Assembly (NCBI GenBank): GCA_009363875.1
Contig: CM018695.1
Span: 46,805,935 to 46,869,934 of the forward strand
DNA: 64,000 nt
Reading direction: 5' to 3'
From: Mikania micrantha
Lineage: Eukaryota > Streptophyta > Magnoliopsida > Asterales > Asteraceae
Shown here: one piece after another, positions 12,582 to 23,505 of the stretch
Layout: every line of letters starts with the position of its first letter
How positions within the stretch are numbered: position 1 is the first letter of the stretch
Position numbers and translations under genes: made by a program
Notes under the pieces: generated by a model
Seen by the model: only the letters and a program-made list of their open reading frames with translations
Told to the model about the DNA's origin: nothing
Databases searched by the model: none

Positions 12582-13732
12582 GAAAATGAATGAAGGGTTC
12601 TTGGGGTGGATACCCATGTATAAAGTGTGTAATGTGGTAATTTTTAAGCGTTTTCGATTTGTTTTTCGTTTTTTTGTGCGTTTTAATGTTTTTTGCAAGT
12701 TCTTTGAAAATCTTGATGCAAGGGAAATGAAATTAGGAGCACTAGGTATGTATTTTCTGCCTAAGAGTCTTTAGTGTAGGTTTGTGAAATTATGGTGTGA
12801 AAATTTGGCTAAGGAATGGAAATATGGAAAACTCTCTAGAAAAATTACATCATCGCGTCACGTGACACACACAGGGACTACTGTCGTGCTACGCAACAGA
12901 TTTTGGTCAACACGCGGGTCAACAAGCCCTCGCGTATCGCGAGGAATTTTTCTGCCCTTATCGCGGTACGCGACGACTCTATAGATGGGTAAAAATCTTT
13001 TGTTCAATCCCTAGATCAAATTTTACCCCCAAATTTCACCCATTTCACCTTCGCCGAATTTTTTCTCCTCCACCACAACCACCACCTATGACCATCCTTC
13101 ACCACCAAACCACCACCTACGACCACCGTACACCATCCTTCCACTATTCTTCATAAATTTTATAACCAAATTCCATCATCTTCACCATAAAACCACCATA
13201 GCCGGATCTTACACCAAACAAAGAGGGAGTTTTTCATTTCTTCACCTATTAGGAGTGTCTTTCAGTTGATTATCAGGTAATGTACCCACAAATTATTTTT
13301 TTGATGCTCCTTGTTTGGTTTTCTTCATTTCAAGTTAGGTTTTTGGTTTGATTTGGTTGTTTTTTCTTTGTTCTTGTTTAATGGTAGCCCATAGATGTTA
13401 ATTTTTGTTGGTTTAGTTAGTTAATTTGCTAAATTTGTTCATACCTTATAATGTGCCACTTGTAGAATTTGGTATATTGCTTTGATTGACAGTGAGAAAT
13501 GTGGGTATGACTAGGGTCATAGGAATTATTTTTGAATGGGTTTTGTTGTTTAACTCACATAATTTTTTTTCATATGAATCTGTTTAAAGTCAGTTTTGGT
13601 TGATGGATTGTTGCTTTGGTTTGAATCCGTATTGAATTGCCTTCTTGACCGCGAAAGAAACGCTATATGGTCATTATCTTGTTTCTTGCACTAACATTTC
13701 ATCCCTATGTGTCTTCTAACTTTAGTGCAGAC
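12582..13732 (+). other. Athila post-integrase spacer with candidate intron
   Basis: About 1.15 kb without a supported gene. It contains a short cluster of GCGTACGCG-like motifs (12865-12985), a CCA-rich stretch (13070-13200), and a possible intron. The candidate donor is CAG|GTAATG at 13274-13282. The candidate acceptor is a CTAAC-containing tract followed by TGCAG at 13726-13730. The extra ORF's ATG comes three bases after the acceptor. Athila elements are thought to express their extra ORF from a spliced message. Splicing here is inferred only. Confidence 0.4.
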
Positions 13733-14812
13733 ATGTCAGGCGCAGAATCATCATGAGCTGCATCAAAAACAAGAAGAGGGCCCACTCCACGCACAAGGGG
13801 AGAACCAGATTCCCCAGTTAAGGTACAAAGGAATGAAAGGAATATCAAGTATTCAGGTGTTGAGGAGTGCCAACTGCAAAAACTCGCAGGATTTGCGAGC
13901 ACACACTTGTTAGTTTTGAGCTTGGTACATTTGAGAATGATAGGCTTGGCACCCATGAGTTGTTACATCATAGGAACATAAACTGGGAATTGTTGAGTGA
14001 GTTAGGACAGAAGGATATGATTGAGATGCTTCTAGGGCAATAGTGGATGACTATTTTAGGATGTGATTGGCCTCAGTATAAAGAGTTGGCTTTAGAGTTT
14101 CATTCCACTTTTACTTATGATGATGCTAAGTTTGAGGATGAGGATAAAATATCATTTGCCCTAGGTAGGAGAGTTTATGAGATATCTATCCCACAGTTTG
14201 TTGTAGCTACTGGTTTTATATTGAGGAGGAGGTGTTGTCACCCAGGTTCACTATTTGTCTTAGGGTTGCATCTAAGAAGAATAAGGATTTCTGTTTGAGT
14301 GAGGTTGATCTGAGTGAGTTCTGGGGTACTATAGCTGATTTTCCATTTTCTACTAGTATGGTGGAGTCTGAGATTCAGGATCTAGTTCTGCGTTACATTC
14401 ATAGAGTTTTAGCATGTACTGTGGTTGGTAGATTTTCAGGTGAGGAGAAGGTGAATTGGATTGATTTGTTTTGCTTGTACTGCATGGTGAGGGGGTAAAG
14501 AGGCTAATATAGCCTATGTATTAGCTCAGTCGTTTTCTAGAGGCAGGAGGGGAGGAGCTAGAGCTCGGTTGGATATGGGGCCTTATATCTACAGGATTGC
14601 TGATTTCCTAGTAGTTTTTGACAGATACAGGCCTGAGTTGATGACAGTGGGACCGGTTACTACCCCGATTGATTTGAGGGATTTGCGTAGGGCCGGTATA
14701 GTTGAGAGGGATGATCCCCCAAGATGGGCTGGTTTTGTGGTGAGACCAAAGGTTATGCCACCGCATGGGTCTGCAGCTGTAGGACCTAGAAAACGGGTAA
14801 GTTCCTTACGGA
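13733..14812 (+). pseudogene. Athila extra ORF (plant-retrotransposon ORF found after pol), degenerate
   Basis: The ATG at 13733 opens a frame with a basic, Arg/Thr/Pro-rich start (MSGAESS, stop, then KTRRGPTPRTRGEP). After a frameshift near 13910 it continues with HELLHHRNINWELL and a stop at 14041. Then comes the recognisable part: DWPQYKELALEFHSTF, a FALGRRVYEISIPQF stretch and, after another frameshift near 14235, EFWGTIADFPFSTSM, LVLRYIHRVLACTV and WIDLFCLYCMV. The tail (14569-14812) has RRAGIVERDDPPRW. This order matches the Athila extra ORF seen in many plant genomes. Its function is not established, and an env-like role is only a suggestion in the literature. At least two stops and two frameshifts make it non-functional. 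Confidence 0.75.
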
Positions 14813-14815
14813 TTC

Positions 14816-15372
14816 TGTTTGACAACCCTTAGAATAGTGCGGAATCCTATTCGTGGGTTTTATAATCAAAATCCTTGCAACCCGTGATGATATAATGATT
14901 GGGGATCAACTTTATGAGTGAAATCAAACACCATGGGCAAGAATATGAACTTGGAGAGGCAAGAGAGGCTCTGAAAACGAGGAGGATGCCTGGGGAATGT
15001 ACAGAACCCTAAAACATTCTGTTTGTCGGGCATTTATAGGCAATAGTCTGTCATACAAATGAGTTGGATGAAGCACTCACTCATACGAATGATGATACAT
15101 GAACTAACCTGTCACACGAGTACAAACAAAGCAGAAACCTGGTTCCTTCGCTTGAAAGGTCATTCGTTAAGCCTTCATTTGTGCGAATGAACTCATCTTT
15201 AGGTTCATTCGTACGAATAGGAACAAATTGTTATATTAATTTAAAGTTAAACATGTTAAACATAAACACACTTACACAATAATTGATGATACTTGTATAT
15301 CATTCATAATAAAAGCTTTACATATATTCACAGACTACTATAAATGAACTAGGGACAAAACGTTCATCTACA
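14816..15372 (-). mobile_element. 3' LTR of SIRE-type Copia element SIRE-1 (boundary approximate on left)
   Basis: The right edge is well supported: CATCTACA at 15365-15372 is followed by tactcccccttggac, which on the minus strand is a polypurine tract (gtccaagggggagta) just before an LTR starting TGTAGATGAACG. The left edge is uncertain; TGTTTGACAACCC at 14816 is the best candidate. The LTR holds several CATTCG/CGAATG motifs (15085-15220), including CATTCGTACGAATAG. No coding sequence. Confidence 0.6.
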
Positions 15373-15392
15373 TACTCCCCCTTGGACCTAGT
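15373..15392 (-). other. Polypurine tract of SIRE-1
   Basis: On the minus strand the purine run aagggggag lies just upstream of the LTR start, as required for plus-strand DNA priming in reverse transcription. Confidence 0.75.
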
Positions 15393-15416
15393 TCTACACT
15401 TTAACCGCTTCAGTCT

Positions 15417-18400
15417 TCAAAAACTTCTGTGATAACACTTTCCAGTCAGAGCCGACATGAATATCAAAACCAAAAAAATCCGGATAACTCTCATGTATTG
15501 CAAAGCCTGCTCCATATCTCCAAGATCAAAGAAGAATTGACATCTATACAAGATCTTGACATCTTCCTCAGATAGATTTGTCAGCCACATAGGATCAAAA
15601 ACTCGAATGGTATCCCACTTGCCATCATGGCACAGAACTATCACAGCCTCAGAAGTTCTACCGTCGAAGTACCACCATCGGAAACTATTTCCAAAGTATT
15701 GACGCATCTTCCTGAGAGGAATAATCTTCATAACTTTTGGAGGCGGCCACTTCAGGATAACTTTATGCTTCCTTGTCTGAGCGTCAATCTCTGGCACATA
15801 ATACCTTTCTGGTTGTTGAGGCTTGAAGTTCACCCATCTCTTTGTGTATTCGAACTTGATTTTCCTGGCAAACCAAGACGACATACCATAATCTTCACAA
15901 TAAAGCATGTTCAGACGTGCCAATTGATTGACCTCGAAACCAGGCAACGTCTTAAAATCATGCGGGAATTTGAAGTATTGAATTCCCATTTCCCTCTTCA
16001 CACCATAACACCCCAGATCTTTGAAATATGCCCAGCTCAGAATGCAACCGCCGCATTTGTATCCTTTGGTTTTGTAGACTTTCTTGTATTGCATTGGAGT
16101 GGGTTCTTGAGTGTCTGCGAGTATGTAGACCACTCATCCTTTCTTCTCTGGATGTCTTTTCTAGAGGCTTCTTTCCCTTCTGCTTTCTCGTCAATTTTAC
16201 GCTTGAGTTATTCTTCTGAATGTTGATGGAAGAGATCAGTAAACGTAGGAAGCTCTGCCTCTGCAGAAGTGTACTTGACGGTCTCTTCATGGTCAAGATC
16301 CTCCAACATAATTTCATGAATGTCATAAAAAGCTTATGGAGTGGGAAGATTAGAAGCAGGAATCGAGGGATCATCAATAACGACCTCATCAGGATTTAAC
16401 ATGAACAGCTCGGTGATCTACTCCTTGGTAAGACAGTGGATGATCTCTCATTCTTCCTTATCATAGCTCACTGAGTGCTGTATAATGCCTTTGGCGTCCA
16501 GGATCATGGTCAAAGTGTCATCAAGAATGCGTCTCACAGGCACAACTTCTACTTCCTCAGTGGCTTTGGGTTCTTTATCTTGAATTTTAGATGACTTGGG
16601 AGCTTTATCATGTTTATTATTTGTTCGGATCTCTTCAAGTGGAGACTGATCTTGAGAACCAGAAGAACTGGCAGAGGCACCCCTTGCTCCGTCATCATCA
16701 TCAGAACCATCATCATCAGTACTGTCGTAATCAACCTTTTCCTCATCAGACTCTTCATCATCTTCTTCATCTTCTTTGTCCAAGTCATCGAAAACAGGTT
16801 CGGATATCTTAATCCTGGGTGTTGAGTCCTTTAAGCTTTCAACCTGTTTAGTGAGACGCAGGTTGTCAGCCTCCAAGGCGAGTATCCTCTCGTTGTATGC
16901 ATATGTCGTCAAGGCAAGCTGATTGTGCTCGTCCACCGACTTGAGCAGACGGTCTTCAAGATCGGCATTACGAGCCCTCAATTATGCTCTCTGATCAGCA
17001 GCTTGCTGTAGTAAAGCATCCTGTTCATTTACTCGATGTGTCAGCTGGGAGATGGCCTGATCTTGCTCATGGTTCCTCTCCATCAATCGAAGAACCAGAC
17101 TGTTCAGTGTGCTGAGCTGTTCAGCAACTGAAAGAGTTGGTGTATACGGATCTGCATGAGTAGTGAAGGGACCAGAGGAGGCAGCTGTGAACACTGACAT
17201 AACTGCAGCAGAGGAAGTTGAAGGGAAAGTAGTAGCACGTGTAAGAACAGCCCTAGACCTAGACAGTGAAGAAGTGGTAACTGTTGCAGCAAGTGTAGCA
17301 GTGGATGCTGCAACAGAAACAGACTTTGTCCATCTCTGTAGGACAAATCAAGTCCTTCTTCTCTTGGCGGCTAGTGGTGACGAAGTCTGAGCAGTGGAAA
17401 CAATAGTAGTAGTAGTGGAAGTGCGAGGAGGAGGAGAAATGTCAAACTCCGAAATAAATAAGGGATCGTCAATCTCTTCCCTACTTGATCCCTGCTCTCT
17501 TAGCCTCTTCTTTCTCTTCACTGGCTGTGATATGACCATGATAGTCACAAACTCGTCATCCGTCTTCTCAGAGTCTGAATCATCAGAACCCCTTCATCTC
17601 CACCATCATTATCTTGTTGATCTGACTCTTGCGAATCCTCCCCCTCATCTGAGATATGGTAGCACCGATCTCCAATGGAGTAGGATGATGGCCACATAAA
17701 TAGTAGTAGAATCGAGGTCATGATGAGCAGCACCAGCATCATCAACATGATCACCAACATCAACACTAGCACCAACACCAGCATAACCATCACCACCATC
17801 ACCAGCAACATCATCCCCAACACCACCACCACCAGCATCATCATCATCATCACTATCACCACCTGGCACAATAATGTCTTCTACATCAGAATCTGAATCA
17901 TCGTGCCTCCATTTCCTCCTCAAAGGTGCGACATAATCAGGATTGATGAGGTGCCCAAACAAACGATGAACTGGCGGCTTAGCGTCCTTCTGCCTGTATG
18001 ATAAGACACTGTTGAGCGTGGTGTCTGTCATATGCTCTAATCGAATAATCTTTGCATTGATCTTTGGAAGATTATGTATCTGTGCATCTATGATCATCTG
18101 AATAAACCTCATATACATAAGGTACTTCTTGTCCCCCTTCATGCTCAAATTCTCTTTCATATGTGTGAATACCGTCTCTGAAAATTTGAACAGGATGCTC
18201 AGTATCAAAGCAACGAAAGCCGGCTGCAGTGTTTCTCTTAAATCATGAAAACCACCATGCCTAGATCCCAAACAGTGTAATAGAACGAGGCAAAGATACT
18301 TGAACGGCGGACTGAGATAGGCTTTGTTGAGGAATCCCACTCCAAAATCACCAACATACTTGAACCGCAGAAGCATCCCCATACAAGATATTTGTCCAAA

Positions 18401-18585
18401 ATAACAGGATGATCATCCATGTCCTGAAAACCACACACCCTCCTGATGTGCTCAGTAGAAATCACCACTTCCCTTCCTCTGACACTGCCTCTAATAACAG
18501 TAGGCTCTATAATGCAATCAATGTCAGCTGATGACCAGAACTCTCTCTAATATGACAGGTATGGAACATGTACAGTAGATATAGC
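15417..18585 (-). pseudogene. SIRE-1 post-pol ORF (long extra ORF of SIRE-type Copia), main part
   Basis: Minus-strand coding relic between pol and the 3' LTR. From its 5' side: an N-terminal globular region (REFWSSADIDCIIEP, VVISTEHIRRVCGFQDM near 18540-18410), a helical region (LHCLGSRHGGF, KKYLMYMRFIQMIID near 18130-18090), an Asp/Gly-rich acidic segment (about 17900-17760), a basic Ser/Thr-rich part, a coiled coil (LNSLVLRLMERNHEQDQAI and the following LEADNLRLTKQVESLK), a second acidic stretch (DEEDDEESDEE), and a C-terminal domain rich in Trp and Tyr (15417-16133). Open segments at 18382, 17548, 17200 and 16981 share one frame, separated by stops, one being CAA to TAA between 16985 and 16981. 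Frameshifts lie near 18390 and 16400. An env-like role has been proposed for SIRE1; function is unknown. Confidence 0.72.
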
Positions 18586-19229
18586 AGTGATGTGACATCC
18601 CAATTCTCAAAACATAACATTTAACATAATTGCGGAATTTAAAAAAGAGGTCCCATATTTTTATCATTTCGTTAGTTACATAACCTAACTAACCTATAAA
18701 CATTCACAACTCCCAAACCAAATTGTTTGTTTATATTAAATACTCTTAACCCCTTTACAATGATATCCAAAAATCATTTTAATCAAACATTTGTTTGTTA
18801 CTATCAACATGGTTCGATCCTTCGCATCCCGATCATGACTTTCATAGCCGAGCCTACTTTTAACCTGAAACAACCACAAACAATCAAGTGTTACTCCAAA
18901 ATGACTAAGTGAGTTAACCCCTTAACCTCCCCATTCATAAGCATTCCAACAGGAAGTGGCGTCTGTGGGGAGCCCAGTGGCGTCCCAGACTCCACTGACA
19001 GATTTGTCCAAAAACTACCCAAAACACATAATAATCGGTTTTAATCTCCCAAATTCATTTCCAATGATCATTATGCCCCAATACATATCCCATAATAATT
19101 TATGGACAATATAAATAAGTCCCAAACCTATCTTGGTGACTTTACAACTTGTGATTAATATAAAATCACTTAACAGGTCATTCACCCAAACTCATTCTTA
19201 TCTATTAATTTCCTTCATTTAACAATATC

Positions 19230-19430
19230 CTTCCGCATGAATGCGGATCATCACCAATGCCACTCCATAGTGGCCTTACATCAACTTTGACACGTATGTG
19301 GATCATCTCATTTGCCATAAGAGTATGGACTTACACCTACTTCCACACGAATGTGGATCATCACCCAAATGCCACCAATTTGTGGTCTTACATCCAATTC
19401 CACACGAATGTGGATCATCTTATGTGTCAA
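19230..19430. repeat. Short direct repeats (CACGAATGTGGATCATC) inside LTR
   Basis: Four copies of a unit around CGAATGNGGATCATC followed by an ACTTCCACAC-like spacer occur at about 19230, 19290, 19345 and 19405, with a period near 58. It is another CGAATG-type motif array within a Tekay-like LTR. Confidence 0.7.
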
Positions 19431-20999
19431 CGATTCTCTAACATACATTGACACTAATATATATTATGCATAAACCACATAATAAAACAATCAATTACTC
19501 TCATAATCATCTAACTACACATAAACTCTTACTTTGACTTTCATTAGTCAAACATTCATTTATTTCATAACCATTGTTGAATCCACCATATTGGTAGTTC
19601 TACTTCCATTTGCATGGTTACCTTTTTAATTTCTACTAGTCAAACAACTAACATAACTACCACATGGATATACATATACATATACTCTCCATAATCAACA
19701 TTGACCATTTTTTTTCACATAATAGCATTTCTTTCAAACAATGCAAACAATATAGGAATTTTCTTCATTTCCTTAAACTACATACAACACATATGCAACA
19801 ATCATAACTACATTCCACATAGTCAATCTTCAATACTACAAGATAACTATCAAGTAGTCAAGTATTCAACACACACACATTCAATCACTAATATGACTTA
19901 TGGTTGCATAATTAGTGTCTAGGTTACTCACCTTGATCCTTTGTTCCACTTAGTTCAACCTTCTCATTACCAGGTCGTTGGTTTGTATTTCCACTTCCGA
20001 GCTCATATAATCATACATACACATTCAATCTAGGAATAACACACAATAAAATCAACTCACACCCCTTTGTCCCATTATCACCATAATTGACTTTATGGTA
20101 GTCAGCTCTCCTAAATCCCCAATTCACCATCAATTCCTTTCATTCTAGCTAATCACACCTAATTTATACTTATAACTCATAAAATTAAGTTAATTAGCCA
20201 TTACCCCCAATTTCACCAAAACCTCAAATCATTTGAGTACTTAAGGTTGTTTGAGACATTTCCTCAAACACCTTATGTGCAGAGTTTTATGACACCACAA
20301 CCTCAACGTTTTAAAAGGCCAACATTCCCATTCATTTCATTTCAAACATACAAAGTCTCAAACTCCTCATTTTATGAATCTTTAATCAAAATTTATGCAC
20401 ATATGTAATAGACACAACACCTATTCCCCAAATTCATCATTTACTCCATAACTTCATGGAATTGATAAATGAAATCCCGAAAACCCCAACTCTAGGTTTT
20501 TCAATCTATTTTACATACAAGATGATTATTTAGTTGTTTTTTCACATTACTAACATCATCTCTTGGTTTGGATTACACCAACAACTTAAAACTTGAGTTT
20601 CATCATCCTTTAACCTCCCCCATGCTAAGACCCACGAAAATTCAACAACCCATATGAAATTTACATACCTAGCTTGCATTAACGTTTGGAACGAGATTTG
20701 ATGGCGAATTTGATCACAAAACTGAAAACCCTTGTTTCTCCCCACTTGGTCGTTGACCTCCTTTTCTCCCCAAGCCCAAATCTGGGTTTGACCAGCATTG
20801 ACCAAGTATATATGCCTCCTTTTAATTAAACATTCAACTGTTGGCAGTTTTAGCCCCTCATCTTTCAATTACCCCATTTTAACATTTACAATGAATAATT
20901 ATATAATCTACTAATTCAACACATACCACAACAATTTAACTTAAAATTAAATCAAATAACGATTATTTTAGTAAAGAGTTAAATCGGGTCGTTACATGG

Positions 21000-21380
21000 G
21001 GTTAGGATCCCCCATAAGGTGTTGTACATGAACCAAAAACGGGAACCTGTGTATTAACCTGAGGATCCCCCGTTAGGTCTTCATAGAAAAACCAAAAGCG
21101 GGAACCTGTGTATTTACCTGAGGATCCCCCGTTAGTTCTTCATAGAAGAACCAAAAGCGGGAACCTGTGTATTAACTCGAGGATCCCCCGTTAGGTCTTC
21201 AAAGGAGAACCAAAAGCGGGAACCTGTGTATTAACTCGAGGATCCCCCGTTAGGTCTTCAAAGGAGAACCAAAAACGGGAACCTGTGTATTAACTTGGGG
21301 ATCCCCCGTTAGGTCTTAAAAGAAGAACCAAAAGCGAGAACCTGTGTATTAACTTGATGATCCCCCGTTAGGTCTTCAAA
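21000..21380. repeat. 59-bp tandem repeat, about 6 copies
   Basis: GGGAACCTGTGTA recurs at 21041, 21100, 21159, 21218 and 21277, with a variant at 21336, so the period is exactly 59. Each unit also holds GATCCCCCGTTAGGTCTT. Copies differ by only a few bases. It lies between the two GGGTCGTTACA ends of the LTR insertion. Confidence 0.95.
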
Positions 21381-21661
21381 AAAAATGTGATACCATCAAA
21401 TCAAAAAAAATGAAGAGCTTGACCCATTTTGACCCTTCTAATTACAATTTTGGCTTTTTGGCAATTTTAGCCCCTCAAGTTTTGCTCATTACTTTACTAA
21501 CTTTAACTACCTTGGTTTATTAGTTAAACTTTTAACTAGTTTACAATTAATTTAACCAAGTTAACACACTTACTAATAACTAAGTTAAATAACATTTAAC
21601 TTAAAGCTGCATCTCGATCGATTAAATTATAATTAATCACGAAATGGGTCGTTACAAGTGA

Positions 21662-21790
21662 AGATCCGGGATCGCCTCAGAAAAGCAATAATATCTGCAA
21701 ACTGTGCAGCGCTCCGAGTAGAGCATCCAGGTGAGCGCATATGTTATTCTTCAAAAATGCCCTGAGGCCTGCCATTCTGCAATCAACAAA
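21662..21790 (-). pseudogene. SIRE-1 post-pol ORF, N-terminal piece cut off by LTR insertion
   Basis: On the minus strand this piece reads AAQFADIIAFLRRSRIFTAI, the last residues crossing the insertion, and joins to STVHVPYLSY at 18585 when the 3066-bp insertion and one AGTGA copy are left out. The hydrophobic pattern fits the N-terminus of this ORF type, where a similar segment precedes an RQFW-like motif. A true start codon is not clear; stops are visible just upstream. The continuity across the insertion is good evidence that SIRE-1 was the target. Confidence 0.65.
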
Positions 21791-23505
21791 AGTTAAACAA
21801 GTCAGTTAAGATTGATAGAAAGAATAATCAATTATTCAAATTTTAAAAAATTCTAGAATTTTGAAATGCCAAATTTCATGATCAAACCATGTAAACCAGC
21901 ATTAAACAACATCGATTAAGCTTTATAACCTAAAAGCCCTTTGATTTGACCACTAATTACTTCAATTTTAGCGAAATAAAAATTCAAAAGTTCGACAAAT
22001 TAGATCCCAATGATTTCGTGTTAAAAAATGATTTATTACCAGCCATTATGATCACAAAATAATGAATAAACTCTGATGAAGCACACAAAGTCAAAGATTT
22101 TTACAAGAAACAAAATCGATGGATGAACTCTCTGGATTCACACATAGTAATATCGAAGATAAGAGTATCGATACTGATATTATCGATACTATGTATAATA
22201 CAAACCTGTTATCGATACTACTAGTATCGACAAACAGAAATTTGATCGATACTAATAATATCGATATTAGTATCGATACTATATATCGATACTAGCAATA
22301 TCGATACTAAGAAAATTTCAAAAAAAAAAACCGAACTTTGAATTTTCTAGAAAAATTTCAAATTAGATATAAAAAACACCTTTTGTGAAAAATTAAGAAA
22401 AACACACTTGAAAGGTGAAATGTAAAATATTTTTGAAATTTTGAATTTATAAAATCTATAAAAAGAAAATCTTTTGGGACTTTTTATAAAATATTTTAAA
22501 ATATCCAAATGAAATCATATTCAACTCATTATCATTAAAATTCCTAAATTTTCAAATTTAAATTTATTAACATAAAATACATATAAATAAAATCATATTA
22601 ATCTATGTATCCAAACATATAAGCAATATAATCAAATCATGAACAATTAAAATTTGGTTATTTAGATAAAACTCAAAATACTATAACTTAGATTTGATAC
22701 CAAGTATTATTATTAGAAAATTTTAAGTAATGAATTTAAATGAGTCTCACACTTAATTAGATATTAACCTATTCAACCTCAGAATTTATTGAGGATAAAA
22801 TATATACTGCCATTGGCCTTTTCACATATATAATAAATTAATGAAAATAGTTTGATCAAAACTTTATCGATCACTAAACTATTGGTATGCGCTAGTGAGA
22901 ACAGGTCTGTGTGAAACACACAACAAAGAGTCACTATGCATATTAATAAATGAATGCTATGAATTTTCATATCAATATTGACATATAACATAGGAAATTC
23001 GGTATATGTATTAAAAGATCATTGATGACATTAAAATGTATCTATTTAAATCAACTCTCAATCCATTTTCGTTGAAACTCAGTTAGTACAAATCAATTTT
23101 GAGATAGAGAACTCATTAATTTATAAAATTTTGAACTTGGATACTTAGTATCATTCAAAGTAAAGTATTTAAATTCTTCTTAATATCAGATTCAATTATT
23201 CAATCAAATCAAATATTATTTATATACCTTTAATACATCAATTATATATTATCAAATTTATATGTATGAATTTTACAAATTAAAATTATAATCATATAGA
23301 AATATTAAATCAAATAAGTCAAAAATTCTATCATTTTTCATAAAACTTGGATACAATTTTCAAAGATTTTAAATTTTTAACAAATATTAAAATGTGAAAG
23401 TTTTAAAAAACAAAAATTAAACTAAAAAATAAAAACAAAACTTTCAAGTGTTATTTTTCAAAATCTTTCATTCAAAATTGATCGCCCCGAGTCCTTCTTG
23501 CATTG
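21791..23505 (-). other. SIRE-1 spacer between pol and post-pol ORF
   Basis: About 1.7 kb of very AT-rich sequence without a supported gene. SIRE-type elements have a non-coding gap here. It holds a dense ATCGAT cluster (22151-22310, listed separately) and oligo-A/T runs. The open frame at 22779-22991 has no recognisable content. Confidence 0.6.
22151..22310. repeat. Cluster of TATCGATA-type palindromes
   Basis: ATCGAT occurs eight times in about 160 bases, mostly as TATCGATAC, with two further near-copies (ATCGAA, ATCGAC). Spacing is irregular, so this is a motif cluster rather than a clean tandem repeat. Confidence 0.9.

Larger units (their letters stand above)
18591..21656 (-). mobile_element. 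Tekay-like LTR insertion with 5-bp target duplication
   Basis: It is flanked by a perfect AGTGA duplication (18586-18590 and 21657-21661). It starts TGTGACATCCC and ends GGGTCGTTACA, so on the minus strand it begins TGTAACGACCC, a start common in Tekay-type LTRs. A second GGGTCGTTACA ends at 20995. The ~200 bases before each copy are related (TTTTAGCCCCTCA in both), which suggests one full LTR (18591-20995) plus a partial copy (20996-21656) carrying a tandem array. It splits the SIRE-1 post-pol ORF, so it is younger than that element. A TTCCACACGAATGTGGATCA motif repeats near 19235-19425. Open frames inside look spurious. Confidence 0.8.

Noticed and set aside
15627..16226. 199-codon plus-strand ORF
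   Set aside because: It is antisense to the better-supported SIRE-1 post-pol ORF and has no known domain.
17545..17871. Minus-strand ORF with many Met/Val/Leu residues that looks like a membrane protein
   Set aside because: It is the out-of-frame shadow of the Asp/Gly-rich stretch of the SIRE-1 post-pol ORF.
21000..21380. Satellite or centromeric array
   Set aside because: There are only about six 59-bp units and they are confined to an LTR insertion.
22151..22310. CRISPR-like or origin-like repeat array
   Set aside because: Spacing is irregular, the repeat is only 6-9 bases, and the host is a plant retrotransposon; a CRISPR array is not plausible.
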